From the NCBI RefSeq assembly GCF_000763495.1, contig NZ_CP009576.1, positions 1,064,001 to 1,128,000 of the forward strand: a DNA stretch of 64,000 nucleotides, written 5' to 3'. Below the pieces are notes generated by a model that had not been told where the DNA came from, did not search any database, and saw only the letters and a list, made by a program, of their open reading frames with translations. Origin of the DNA: Listeria ivanovii subsp. londoniensis. Its GTDB lineage: Bacteria; Bacillota; Bacilli; Lactobacillales; Listeriaceae. The translations under genes and the position numbers were made by a program. Positions 25,677 to 36,437 of the stretch are shown here, piece after piece (within the stretch, counting starts at the first letter, position 1; each line of letters begins with the position of its first letter).

Positions 25677-26945
25677 ATGAACAACAAAGTGATGGATTTT
25701 ATGACGAATAAATTTGCTCCAAAAGTAAATAAAGTTGTTAAAAATCCTTGGGTCTCTGCGATACAAGATGCAATTATGTCAGCACTTCCGTTAGTTTTTG
25801 TCGGTTCTTTAGTGACCATTGTTTCCTTACTCAAAAATTTATTTCCTAAGATGCCTGATTTCTCCATGATTAGTAACTTTTCTTTTGGGATGTTTGGTTT
25901 GGTTGTAGCTTTTTTGATTCCATATTATGTAATGGAAAAAAAAGGCAATAGTAGCCAAAAATTAATCGCTGGTGCGACGGGATTGGTGCTCTTCTTGATG
26001 CTCTTATTTCCGACAATTACAGCAGATGGGAATGCCGTTTATATTTTATCAAGGTTTGGGGCAACTGGGATGTTTTTATCGATTACAACAGGTTTATTTG
26101 TGGGAGTAGTAATGAATTTTGCCGCAAAACGCTCGTTGTTTAGTGAAGATACACCTATACCAGATTTTGTTGTTGGCTGGTTTAATAGTCTTTTACCAAT
26201 TACGTTCATATTAATAGTAGGATGGTTAATTACCGTTCAATTTAATATTGATTTCTTTGAAGTAATTGTTGCTGTTTTTAGTCCACTTGCATCAATTGTA
26301 CAATCTTATCCAGGGTTTGTTTTATCTGTATTCATTCCAGCATTCCTTTATACATTTGGGATTTCAGGGTGGGTGATGATGCCGGCGATTTATCCAGTTT
26401 ATATGGCCGGACTCGCAGCAAATGCAGAAGCTGTGACGAGTGGTGGAACTGCCTCAAACATCGCAACGCAAGAAACTGTCTATGCCTTAATTTCCATTGG
26501 CGGGGTAGGCACGACTTTATCGCTTTCCGTGATGATGCTCGTTTTAAGTAAATCGATTCAACTGAAGGCAATCGGAAAAGCCGTGATCGTTCCTTCCATT
26601 TTTAATATTAATGAACCGTTATTTTTCGGAGCACCAATTGCCTTCAATCCTTACTTAATGATTCCAACATGGATAAATGCTTTATTAGTACCAAGTATCG
26701 CGTACTTTGTTATGACAGTTAATTTAGTTAATATACCAGCACAGTCATTTTTACTTTGGTATATGCCTTATCCAGTAACATCCTATTTAGCAACACAAGA
26801 TTGGCGCGGGATTATTGCTTGTTTAGCGATTATCGTGATAACTTGGCTCGTATACCTGCCATTCTTTAAAGCATATGACAACTCTTTGCTCAAAAAAGAA
26901 AAACTAGAAGCACAAGAAACAACCAGTGAAATGGCAACAAATTGA
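25677..26945 (+). CDS. PTS Lac-family EIIC permease
   Basis: A 422-residue membrane permease with about ten helices; VPSIFNINEPLFFGAPIAFNP is the substrate-site signature of the cellobiose/lichenan group. It starts four bases after the EIIB stop, with GGAGGGG upstream. The adjacent EIIA, EIIB and GH1 enzyme indicate uptake and phosphorylation of a beta-glycoside. Recalled equivalent: lmo0915. Confidence 0.92.
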   Translation: MNNKVMDFMTNKFAPKVNKVVKNPWVSAIQDAIMSALPLVFVGSLVTIVSLLKNLFPKMPDFSMISNFSFGMFGLVVAFLIPYYVMEKKGNSSQKLIAGATGLVLFLMLLFPTITADGNAVYILSRFGATGMFLSITTGLFVGVVMNFAAKRSLFSEDTPIPDFVVGWFNSLLPITFILIVGWLITVQFNIDFFEVIVAVFSPLASIVQSYPGFVLSVFIPAFLYTFGISGWVMMPAIYPVYMAGLAANAEAVTSGGTASNIATQETVYALISIGGVGTTLSLSVMMLVLSKSIQLKAIGKAVIVPSIFNINEPLFFGAPIAFNPYLMIPTWINALLVPSIAYFVMTVNLVNIPAQSFLLWYMPYPVTSYLATQDWRGIIACLAIIVITWLVYLPFFKAYDNSLLKKEKLEAQETTSEMATN

Positions 26946-26959
26946 TTGGAGGAAACAAA

Positions 26960-28773
<1,814 letters not shown>

Positions 28774-28776
28774 CCT

Positions 28777-28815
28777 GATAAAGCCAGTTGTGGCCCTCAT
28801 ACAACTGGCTTTATC
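28777..28815. terminator. Perfect 15-bp hairpin between the GH1 and regulator genes
   Basis: GATAAAGCCAGTTGT at 28777-28791 is perfectly complementary to ACAACTGGCTTTATC at 28801-28815, with a 9-nt loop. No T-run follows, so termination would be weak; it may instead protect the 3' end of the structural-gene mRNA or lower regulator expression. Confidence 0.6.
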
Positions 28816-28835
28816 TATATAGGGGGTAACAAGAA

Positions 28836-30734
28836 ATGGATACGCAAAAAGAAGTACTAGCTTATTTGGCCAAACATACGAGTAAGTGGGTTACCTCAAA
28901 TGAGTTAGCAGATTTTTGTGAATGCACGACACGAACAATCCGTGCAAAAGTTTTCAAAATAAATGAAGCAACACCTGGTTTAATTAAATCCACTCAAAAA
29001 GGTTATAAGATTAATGAAAATGTGAAATTGGAAGTGCAAACAGAAAGTGATTCGACAGAACGTAAATCACAATTATTGCTTCAATTAATTAAAAATTCGA
29101 CTAAAGGCGTTGATTTATTTGATCTCGCCGATATTTTGTATATTTCAGAAGTTACTTTAAAAAAAGATATCCAGCAATTAAAAAAAGAACTTCGAGATGC
29201 CCATGTCCAAATCGTCATAAGTAAAAATCGAATTAAATTAATTGGCAAAGAGACAGCTAAAAGAAAATACATGATTTCTTTACTATATGAAGAAGGCGGC
29301 TACAGAGAAAGTATTAAAGGACACATTCAAGAAATGATTGGTGCTATTTCGATAGATAAGCTACAAACTATCATTGGAGAAGTACTTACAAAAGAAGCAA
29401 TCACAACGAATCAATATTCGATGATGAACATTGTGTTACATTATGCTATCAGTATGGTGCGTATTGGGCAAGGAAACACGCTAATTGAAACTAAAAATGC
29501 CCTCATAAAAAAAACCTCCCAAGAATATCAAATATCGAAAAAAATTGCCAGAATCCTTTCTAAAGAATATCAACTAGAATTCTCAGAAGAAGAAATACAA
29601 CAATTAGCTTTACAATATGTTGGATTACAAAATGAAAAATCAGCCAATGCCAAACAAGAAGAATTAGAAAAATTTGTCGATAGTAAAATCATTCATGCCT
29701 TAGAATTAGCCCTTACAAACGTCGAGGAAACCTATTTAATTGATTTACAAAACGAACAACTTTTCATCAAACTCGCGATTCATATTCAAAGTTTATACTA
29801 CCGAGCATGTTACAAAACCTATACAAGGAACTTAAGCCTGTTAGACATAAAAACATCTTATCCGGTCACATTTGATATTGCTGTATACATCTCTTCATTA
29901 TTACAAGAAAAATTGGATATCGATTTTAATGAAGACGAAATCTCCTTTATTGCCCTACATATCGGCTCCTTTTTAGAAAGTCAAAACCATAACAATGTGA
30001 AACTGACAATCGGATTATTGGTCGATGATTACCATGATTTAAGAGTTAACATGTTAAATAAACTGCAAGAGTTATTTGAAAAGGAAGCAGAAATTAAAGT
30101 AATCAAAAAAGAAATAGCAGAAAAAGAGTTAGACATTCTGCTAACTACCAACCGAGACATAGCTTTAGAAAAAGCTGGCTCGATTTTCATCCACCCATTA
30201 CTAACTAATAAAGACATCAAAAAAATCACTAGTCGAATTCAGACAAAGCGGCGAATACTCGAAAATAACCAACTTGCCAAACAAATAGATCAGTATGTCG
30301 TCAAGTCGCTATACTCCAACCAAATTGACCCTTCAGAACTAACTCCACTAAAAATTAGAGCGCAAATGGTAACTAAAATGGAAAAACAAGCGTTTGTTAC
30401 TCCGGATTTCTATGAAAATGTGGAGAGACGCGAACAAATGGCACCAACTAGTTTTCCATCAGGCATCGCAATACCACACTCCATCGAAAACGATGCGGAG
30501 AAAAGCGGTGTTTCGATTATGACTCTTCAAGAATCCATTTTTTGGAATGAAGTGGAGGTAAAGTTAATTGCTCTTGTCGCCATTAGTAAAAACGATGCTA
30601 ATCAATTTAATGATTTTTTTGAGAAATTTGTTGAAATCGTTTCGGAACAAGTAAATGCTAAAAGACTGTCTATGGCGGAAAGTTTTGATGAGTTTGTTCA
30701 AAAATTAAAAATAATGATTGAAGAAAATGAGTAG
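28836..30734 (+). CDS. LicR-type transcription activator with PRDs and PTS EIIA domain
   Basis: A 632-residue regulator with two N-terminal helix-turn-helix units (about residues 1-60 and 75-130), two PTS-regulation domains with the histidines in VLHYAISMV and IALHIGSFL, an EIIB-like segment (TIGLLVDDYHD onward) and a C-terminal EIIA domain with GIAIPHSIEND. HPr/EII-dependent phosphorylation tunes such activators to sugar supply. AGGGGGTAA precedes the ATG. It most likely activates the PTS operon just upstream. Recalled equivalent: lmo0918. Confidence 0.9.
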   Translation: MDTQKEVLAYLAKHTSKWVTSNELADFCECTTRTIRAKVFKINEATPGLIKSTQKGYKINENVKLEVQTESDSTERKSQLLLQLIKNSTKGVDLFDLADILYISEVTLKKDIQQLKKELRDAHVQIVISKNRIKLIGKETAKRKYMISLLYEEGGYRESIKGHIQEMIGAISIDKLQTIIGEVLTKEAITTNQYSMMNIVLHYAISMVRIGQGNTLIETKNALIKKTSQEYQISKKIARILSKEYQLEFSEEEIQQLALQYVGLQNEKSANAKQEELEKFVDSKIIHALELALTNVEETYLIDLQNEQLFIKLAIHIQSLYYRACYKTYTRNLSLLDIKTSYPVTFDIAVYISSLLQEKLDIDFNEDEISFIALHIGSFLESQNHNNVKLTIGLLVDDYHDLRVNMLNKLQELFEKEAEIKVIKKEIAEKELDILLTTNRDIALEKAGSIFIHPLLTNKDIKKITSRIQTKRRILENNQLAKQIDQYVVKSLYSNQIDPSELTPLKIRAQMVTKMEKQAFVTPDFYENVERREQMAPTSFPSGIAIPHSIENDAEKSGVSIMTLQESIFWNEVEVKLIALVAISKNDANQFNDFFEKFVEIVSEQVNAKRLSMAESFDEFVQKLKIMIEENE

Positions 30735-30736
30735 TT

Positions 30737-30769
30737 AAAAGCCGTGTATTTCAAGTGCATGGCTTTTTT
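30737..30769 (+). terminator. Terminator of the LicR-type gene
   Basis: AAAAGCC at 30737-30743 pairs with GGCTTTT at 30761-30767, followed by a T-run. Confidence 0.8.
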
Positions 30770-30772
30770 CTG

Positions 30773-30801
30773 TTGAAGAATCGATTAAATTGAGCTATAA
30801 T
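30773..30801 (+). promoter_or_regulatory. Promoter of the ABC-F leader
   Basis: TTGAAG at 30773-30778, a 17-bp spacer and a perfect TATAAT at 30796-30801. It lies 208 bp before the ABC-F start codon, leaving a 200-nt leader. Confidence 0.8.
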
Positions 30802-30807
30802 AAAACT

Positions 30808-31009
30808 ATCAAGCATAAAGGAGTGTTATCTTAAGCCAATGAAATTCTAATCCTGTACTATAAGAAAAAATGAAGAAAGCTATCTTAATTTAGGATAGAA
30901 ACTATTTTTTCGGACGGGATTCGTATGTTCATTTCGCATGATAACACAGCCATCATTTTTTTGGCGTAGTTTGCGGATTCCTCTCTGAAATTTCAGGAGG
31001 TTATTTTTT
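30808..31009 (+). ncRNA. rli53: Rli53-like attenuator leader of the ABC-F gene
   Basis: The 200-nt untranslated leader has a ribosome binding site AAAGGAG at 30817-30823 and a minimal reading frame ATG-AAA-TTC-TAA at 30839-30850 (MKF). Stem CTATC/GATAG at 30880-30898 is followed by a T-run, and a weaker ATGAT/ATCAT stem at 30938-30956 also has a T-run. A last hairpin covers the ABC-F ribosome binding site. In L. monocytogenes the leader of lmo0919 is Rli53, an antibiotic-sensing attenuator in which ribosomes stalled on a tiny upstream frame prevent termination. The position fits; which hairpin is the terminator is inferred. The short frame is 15 nt from the SD, longer than usual. Confidence 0.75.
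30980..31009 (+). terminator. Leader terminator / SD-sequestering hairpin
   Basis: CCTC-CTGAAA pairs with TTTCAG-GAGG (one bulged T), followed at once by TTATTTTTT. The 3' arm contains AGGAGG, the ribosome binding site for the GTG at 31010. One fold can therefore stop both transcription and translation. Confidence 0.7.
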
Positions 31010-32581
31010 GTGTCTATAATCGAAATAAATCAATTGAAAATAGAAGTGGCAGATCGCGTGTTAGTTGAAATTCCGAACCTACTCGTAAACCCAAAAGCAA
31101 GAGTCGGTATTATCGGCCAAAATGGGCTTGGTAAAACAACGCTTATCGAAGTTATCGCGGGTGTCCAAGAACCAGCTGGAGGTAAAGTTACTATTCAAGG
31201 AAGGCTTGCTTACATTAAACAACTGCCAACAGATAAAAGTACAAAAAGTGGTGGGGAAAAAACAAGAAAAGCAATCCAACAAGCAATGCGCCAAAATCCG
31301 AGTGTTTTGCTAGCAGATGAACCAACTAGTAACTTGGATGTGAAAAGCGTAAAACACTTAGAACGACAGTGGAAAGACTGGCATGGTGCCTTAATTATCA
31401 TCTCGCATGACCGGGCATTTTTAAATAGTCTTTGTACGGAAATCTGGGAAATTAAAGACCAAAAAATCCAAGTATACCAAGGAAACTACCAAGCCTATTT
31501 AAAGCAAAGAAAACAGCAACAAAACCAAGCAGAATTGGCCTACAAAGAATTTAAAAATAAAAAGAAACAATTAGAAGCTTCTCAAAATTACCATGAAGTC
31601 GAAGCAGGACGAATTGTAAAACCCGGAAAACGACTCAATGCGAAAGAAGCAAGCGCCTTTAAAGCTGGAAAAAGGACACAGCAGAAAAAGCAACATAGCA
31701 CTATTAAGGCACTTGATAAGCGAATTGAACGGCTTGGAAACGTGGAAAAGCCACATAAAGCGAAACCAATAAAAATTTCCACCCCAGAGAACCGAATAAT
31801 AAAAAAGGGAAATACCGTTCTAACTGCCATAGAAGCAACATACGAAATTGCCGGAAAAAAGCTATTCTCAACAACGGACTTTTCTATTAAGTCAGGAGAC
31901 AAAGTAGCACTAATTGGCGAAAATGCCAGTGGGAAAACGAGCTTTTTAAAACAAATCCTTCAAAATAATTCTAAGTTAGTATGCAGTAATCAAGCAAAAA
32001 TTGCCTATTTTGATCAGGAACTACAAGGTTTAGACTTAACAAAAACATTATTAGAAAATATGACAGACATTAGTGTTCAAAGCAAACAAATGACTAAAGA
32101 AGTCCTTGGAAGCATGCATTTCAAAGAAACAGATTGGCTCAAAAAAGCGAGCTTACTTTCAGGCGGAGAACGAGTAAAACTACTCCTTAGTATGCTCCTT
32201 GTAAGTGATGCAAATTTCCTAATCCTCGATGAACCAACGAATTACTTAGATATTTTTGCAATGGAGGCATTGGAAACGCTAATTCAAAATTTCACAGGTA
32301 CCGTACTTTTTGTTTCCCATGATAGAACTTTTGTAAGTCAAGTAGCAGAACAGCTTCTAGTTATTGAATCAGGCAAAATGGCTTTTTACCGAATGACCAT
32401 CACGGAATATGAGGCTAGTATAACGCCAAGTCGTATTACAGAAGAAGATAAGCTTATTCTGGAAATGCGAATGTCTGAAATTGCCGCCAAGCTGATGCAG
32501 CCTAACCTAAAGGAAGAAGATAAGGCATTACTGGAAAAAGATTACCAAGAAGTTATTACAAAAAGAAGACAGTTCAATTGA
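31010..32581 (+). CDS. vgaL: ABC-F ribosome-protection ATPase (VgaL-like)
   Basis: A 523-residue ABC-F protein with no membrane segments. It has two ATPase domains: Walker A GQNGLGKTT and GENASGKTS, signatures KSGGEKTRK and LSGGERVKL, Walker B VLLADEPTSNLD and FLILDEPTNYLD. A basic linker of about 80 residues joins them, longer than in housekeeping ABC-Fs. Such proteins pull lincosamides, streptogramin A and pleuromutilins off the ribosome; lmo0919 (VgaL) does this in L. monocytogenes. The start is GTG. Its own leader is the likely drug sensor. The stop codon lies in the loop region of its terminator. Confidence 0.88.
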   Translation: MSIIEINQLKIEVADRVLVEIPNLLVNPKARVGIIGQNGLGKTTLIEVIAGVQEPAGGKVTIQGRLAYIKQLPTDKSTKSGGEKTRKAIQQAMRQNPSVLLADEPTSNLDVKSVKHLERQWKDWHGALIIISHDRAFLNSLCTEIWEIKDQKIQVYQGNYQAYLKQRKQQQNQAELAYKEFKNKKKQLEASQNYHEVEAGRIVKPGKRLNAKEASAFKAGKRTQQKKQHSTIKALDKRIERLGNVEKPHKAKPIKISTPENRIIKKGNTVLTAIEATYEIAGKKLFSTTDFSIKSGDKVALIGENASGKTSFLKQILQNNSKLVCSNQAKIAYFDQELQGLDLTKTLLENMTDISVQSKQMTKEVLGSMHFKETDWLKKASLLSGGERVKLLLSMLLVSDANFLILDEPTNYLDIFAMEALETLIQNFTGTVLFVSHDRTFVSQVAEQLLVIESGKMAFYRMTITEYEASITPSRITEEDKLILEMRMSEIAAKLMQPNLKEEDKALLEKDYQEVITKRRQFN

Positions 32582-32597
32582 ATTGTCTTCTTTTTTG
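32562..32597 (+). terminator. Terminator of the ABC-F gene, overlapping the coding end
   Basis: AGAAGACA and TGTCTTCT flank a palindromic TTCAATTGAA core; a T-run follows. The final codons and the TGA are inside the palindrome. Confidence 0.85.
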
Positions 32598-32703
32598 AAG
32601 ATAGAATGTAATAAAGTTAACTACTTCACCTTTTGCTTGATTTCTTCAAAAGATAGGCTTAGAATCAAATAGTTATTAAAAGAGCAAAGAAAGAAGGAAT
32701 CCC

Positions 32704-33732
32704 ATGTTTAGTCATCTTCCGGATTCATTCCTACAAATGAACACTATTTTTATCTCTATTTTGATTGAGGCATTACCATTTGTGCTTATTGGAGTGTTTA
32801 TTGCCGGTTTTATCCAAATGTTTATTTCAGAAAAATTCATCGCGCGAGTAATCCCTAAAAATAAATTTCTAGCAGTCATTGTTGGTTCGTTAATAGGTGT
32901 ATTTTTCCCTTCTTGTGAGTGCGGAATTGTTCCGATTGTACGTAATTTACTCGCAAAAGGAGTACCACTTCACGCTGGAATTGCTTTTATGCTTACAGCT
33001 CCAATTATTAATCCTGTTGTATTATTTTCGACTTATGTGGCATTTGGTAGTACATGGGAAGTTCCGCTACTACGCGTTGCTGGAAGTCTCGTCGTTGCAT
33101 TAGTTGTTGGCAATATTATCGCTTATTTTTATAAAGGGACAGGACTTAAGGATCGTTTTCTAAAATATGAAACTGCCGGTGAAAAAATGGCAGTACCAGC
33201 TGCGAATTTAGCTACGGTTGGTCCAAATAATGGAATGGTTACTCCTCATTTCCAAGTTTTAGAGGCGGAGACAGAAGCTAACCATATTCACCACCATCAC
33301 CATCACGGCGAAGCACATATTCACGTGGAAATGCCGCTAAGCCAAAAAGTATGGCATACAGTACAACACGCTGTAGATGAGTTTTTCTCGGTTGGAAAAT
33401 ACTTAGTTTTTGGTGCTTTGCTAGCTGCAGCAATGCAAACATACATCAAAACATCTACGCTAGTTTCTATTGGTCACGGACCTGTGCTATCGATTTTATT
33501 GATGATGGTACTCGCATTTGTGCTTTCACTATGTTCCGAAGCAGATGCTTTTATTGCTGCTTCATTTCGTAGTGTTTTCTCCACCCAGTCTATCGTTGCA
33601 TTTTTAGTGTTCGGTCCGATGCTGGATATTAAAAATTTAATGATGATGTTAGGGGCATTTAAAGCAAAATTCGTGCTATTAATTGTTACTAGCGTTACGA
33701 TTGTTGTCTTTTTATATGCTTTGGTTATTTAA
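32704..33732 (+). CDS. DUF318/UPF0718 permease with His-rich loop
   Basis: A 342-residue membrane protein with eight or so helices in two halves. The first half has the conserved FFPSCECGIVPIVRNLL and the second VLSLCSEADAFIAASF. Between them is a cytosolic or external loop (about residues 195-215) with IHHHHHHGEAHIHVE, a run of histidines suited to metal binding. The gene is paired with a TIGR03943-type protein, as in B. subtilis ycgR-ycgQ. Substrate unknown; a metal is plausible. Recalled equivalent: lmo0920. Confidence 0.8.
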   Translation: MFSHLPDSFLQMNTIFISILIEALPFVLIGVFIAGFIQMFISEKFIARVIPKNKFLAVIVGSLIGVFFPSCECGIVPIVRNLLAKGVPLHAGIAFMLTAPIINPVVLFSTYVAFGSTWEVPLLRVAGSLVVALVVGNIIAYFYKGTGLKDRFLKYETAGEKMAVPAANLATVGPNNGMVTPHFQVLEAETEANHIHHHHHHGEAHIHVEMPLSQKVWHTVQHAVDEFFSVGKYLVFGALLAAAMQTYIKTSTLVSIGHGPVLSILLMMVLAFVLSLCSEADAFIAASFRSVFSTQSIVAFLVFGPMLDIKNLMMMLGAFKAKFVLLIVTSVTIVVFLYALVI

Positions 33733-33750
33733 ACGAAAGAAGGTGAACAA

Positions 33751-34590
33751 ATGTTTCGTGTGTTTATTTTATTTGGATTTGGCTTTTATTTAATGCAGCT
33801 CCATATTTCAGGGGATATAAGTAAATATATCAATATGAAGTATTCTTATTTATCATTTTCAGCAATGATTGCTGCTTTTTTACTTGCAATTGTACAGCTT
33901 ATTATGGTTTTCCGAGATGAAGATATTGGTGCAAAAACAGAGCACCTAGGACATACTCATGAAGGAGAAAATACGTTTTGGAAAAAAATTCTAGTATACG
34001 GATTACTTTCTTATGCTTTAATTGCTGGATTTATGTTTCCAGTGGCGACACTTGATTCGACAATAGTTTCTGCGAAAGGATTCCACTTTCCGAAAAATAA
34101 TGAAGCAGGGGATGATCCCTATGCCGCGAACCAATTTTTACGTCCAGATACAAGTGGCTATTTTGGTCAAACCGATTATGAAAAAATGATGGAAAAAGAA
34201 AAAGCAACAATTATTGATCAAAACCCTATCAAAGTAACTGATAGTAATTACTTGATGACAATGGAGATTTTATATAATTATCCTGGTGAATTTGCAGGAA
34301 AACAAATTGAATTTACTGGTTTTGTTTACAACGATAATGTGACGAAAGATAATAATTTATTTTTATTTCGCTTTGGTATCATTCATTGTGTGGCAGATTC
34401 TGGTGTGTTCGGAATGCTCGTTCAAATGCCTGAGAAAACTAGCTATTCAAATGATACATGGCTTTCTGTGAAAGGAACCATTGCCCAAGAATATTATGCT
34501 CCTTTCAAAATGACGATTCCCTCTGTCAAAGTGGATTCATACAAAGAAATAGGGAAACCAAAATCAGTTTATGTCTATCGTAAATATTAA
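33751..34590 (+). CDS. TIGR03943/DUF1980 family protein
   Basis: A 279-residue protein with two or three N-terminal membrane helices, a short His-containing stretch (EHLGHTHEGE) and a C-terminal soluble domain with FTGFVYNDN and IIHCVADSGVFGMLV. It follows the permease by 18 bp and the two are nearly always neighbours in Firmicutes, which suggests one membrane complex. The role is unknown. Recalled equivalent: lmo0921. Confidence 0.8.
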   Translation: MFRVFILFGFGFYLMQLHISGDISKYINMKYSYLSFSAMIAAFLLAIVQLIMVFRDEDIGAKTEHLGHTHEGENTFWKKILVYGLLSYALIAGFMFPVATLDSTIVSAKGFHFPKNNEAGDDPYAANQFLRPDTSGYFGQTDYEKMMEKEKATIIDQNPIKVTDSNYLMTMEILYNYPGEFAGKQIEFTGFVYNDNVTKDNNLFLFRFGIIHCVADSGVFGMLVQMPEKTSYSNDTWLSVKGTIAQEYYAPFKMTIPSVKVDSYKEIGKPKSVYVYRKY

Positions 34591-34680
34591 AATCGCTACT
34601 TGCAGATTTAATCAGCTTGCGTTATCCTTATATAAAGCTGTTTACGTTTTCACGAATGAATAAAAGGATGGAACAATCGA

Positions 34681-35601
34681 ATGAATGATTATAATCACTA
34701 CTTCCATTTCCAAAGAGAAGAATGGCGCAAGCTGGAAGTGAGTAAAGACCAAATTTTAACTGCCGAGGAATTGGAAGAAATTCGTGGTTTAAACGACCGG
34801 ATTTCACTGCAAGATATCTCGGAAATTTATTTACCGTTAATTAAATTAATTGCGATTCAATATCATGAAGCCATTTTTATCCACGGGGAAAAAATGGAAT
34901 ACTTAAAGAAAAAAGAATCACGCGCACCGTTTATTATTGCACTAGCAGGAAGTGTTGCTGTCGGTAAAAGTACAACGGCACGTGTTTTTAAGCTAATGCT
35001 AGATCGCTGGTTCTCCAAAACAAGACAAGTAGAGCTAGTAACAACAGACGGTTTTTTGTATCCAAATAAGGTATTAGAAGAACAAGGAATCATGAACAAA
35101 AAAGGATTCCCAGAAAGCTATGACCGCGAACGCTTTGCCAAGTTTTTAACGGATCTAAAAGCGAATAAAGAAGATGTAGAAGTACCACTTTACTCACATT
35201 TCACCTATGATGTGTTAGAAGAGGTCCGGACAATGCATAATCCTGATATTGTCATTATTGAAGGGATCAATGTCTTACAAGCCGATCAACACGAAAGCTT
35301 ATTTCCAAGTGACTTTTTTGACTTCTCGGTTTATATGGATGCAGCTGAAGACGATATTAAGAAATGGTATTTAGAACGTTTCTTTATGCTTCGTGAAACA
35401 GCTTTTCAAGATGAAAGCTCTTATTTCCATCCTTATACGAAAATTAGTAAACAAGAAGCCGAAGATTTTGCGCTAGATGTATGGGATACGATTAATGGCG
35501 TCAACTTAAAAGAAAATATCGAAAAAACAAAGTATCGAGCGGATCTAGTCCTTCATAAAGGCACTGATCACCTTATTTCCGATATATATTTACGAAAATA
35601 A
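34681..35601 (+). CDS. coaA: Pantothenate kinase, type I
   Basis: A 306-residue prokaryotic type I kinase that makes 4'-phosphopantothenate, the first committed CoA step. The P-loop is AGSVAVGKSTTAR near residue 98, followed by VTTDGFLYPN and IIEGINVLQ. Length and motifs match CoaA. The ATG at 34681 has AAAAGGATGG upstream. It is a single-gene unit. Recalled equivalent: lmo0922. Confidence 0.95.
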   Translation: MNDYNHYFHFQREEWRKLEVSKDQILTAEELEEIRGLNDRISLQDISEIYLPLIKLIAIQYHEAIFIHGEKMEYLKKKESRAPFIIALAGSVAVGKSTTARVFKLMLDRWFSKTRQVELVTTDGFLYPNKVLEEQGIMNKKGFPESYDRERFAKFLTDLKANKEDVEVPLYSHFTYDVLEEVRTMHNPDIVIIEGINVLQADQHESLFPSDFFDFSVYMDAAEDDIKKWYLERFFMLRETAFQDESSYFHPYTKISKQEAEDFALDVWDTINGVNLKENIEKTKYRADLVLHKGTDHLISDIYLRK

Positions 35602-35645
35602 CCGATTGCCATTAGAGGAGAACTTCTAAAAGCATTCGGTTTTTC
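35600..35645 (+). terminator. Terminator of coaA
   Basis: AACCGA-TGC at the stop codon pairs with GCA-TCGGTT, followed by T residues; a smaller inner hairpin is also possible. Confidence 0.75.
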
Positions 35646-35646
35646 C

Positions 35647-35694
35647 TTTACTTTTACATAAAAATGCGTACAATTAGAAGTGAGTAATCACTCA
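35647..35694 (+). promoter_or_regulatory. Promoter and inverted-repeat operator of the ABC exporter operon
   Basis: TTTACT at 35647-35652, 16 bp, then TACAAT at 35669-35674. TGAGT at 35681-35685 and ACTCA at 35690-35694 form an inverted repeat at the expected transcription start, a likely operator for the TetR protein encoded by the third gene. Confidence 0.6.
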
Positions 35695-35714
35695 TTTTAA
35701 AAGGAGGGAAAATA

Positions 35715-36437
35715 ATGACAGAAATAGCAATTAAAGTGACCAATTTAGATGTTCAAATTGGCAAAAAACAAATTTTGTCTAATATGTCACTCGAAATCAA
35801 AAAAGGAGAAATTTTTGGCTTAATTGGACCATCTGGAGCAGGTAAAACAACGCTTGTAAAAACGATTATTGGTATGGAAAAAGCAACAACAGGACAAACA
35901 GAAGTACTAAACAAGGTGATGCCAAGTCTGCCTGTCATTAGTAAAATTGGTTATATGGCTCAGTCTGATGCACTTTATACTGATTTAACAGCGAAAGAAA
36001 ATCTCGATTTTTTTGCTTCACTTTATTCTATCAAAGGTAACACTAAGAAAGAGCGAATATGCTATGCCGCTGATTTAGTTAATTTACAACCTGATTTAAC
36101 GAAAAAGGTGAGCAATTATTCCGGTGGTATGAAGCGTCGACTTTCACTTGCTATTTCTGTCCTTGCTAATCCTGATGTCCTTATTTTGGATGAACCAACA
36201 GTTGGAATTGATCCAGAATTACGTAAAAGTATCTGGGATGAACTTGGAGAACTTAAGGCGAATGGCAAATGCATCCTTGTAACGACGCACGTGATGGATG
36301 AGGCCGAAAAATGCGACCGGCTTGCGATGATTAGAAATGGAAAAATAATCGCTGTTGGGACGCCTCAGGAGCTCTCAAGCAAAACGTCCTCGGGAAAACT
36401 TGAAGATGCCTTTTTAGAGTTTGGAGGAGAAAGTTGA
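35715..36437 (+). CDS. ABC-type exporter ATP-binding protein
   Basis: A 240-residue ATPase: Walker A GPSGAGKTTL, signature YSGGMKRRLSL, Walker B VLILDEPTVGID and the H-loop in TTHVMDEAE. The DrrA/NatA-like sequence indicates a type-2 ABC exporter. AAAGGAGGG precedes the ATG. Its TGA shares one base with the permease ATG. Recalled equivalent: lmo0923. Confidence 0.92.
   Translation: MTEIAIKVTNLDVQIGKKQILSNMSLEIKKGEIFGLIGPSGAGKTTLVKTIIGMEKATTGQTEVLNKVMPSLPVISKIGYMAQSDALYTDLTAKENLDFFASLYSIKGNTKKERICYAADLVNLQPDLTKKVSNYSGGMKRRLSLAISVLANPDVLILDEPTVGIDPELRKSIWDELGELKANGKCILVTTHVMDEAEKCDRLAMIRNGKIIAVGTPQELSSKTSSGKLEDAFLEFGGES

Noticed and set aside
33280-33320. CAC/CAT run as a microsatellite or repeat element
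   Set aside because: It encodes the in-frame His-rich loop of the permease and is not repeated elsewhere.
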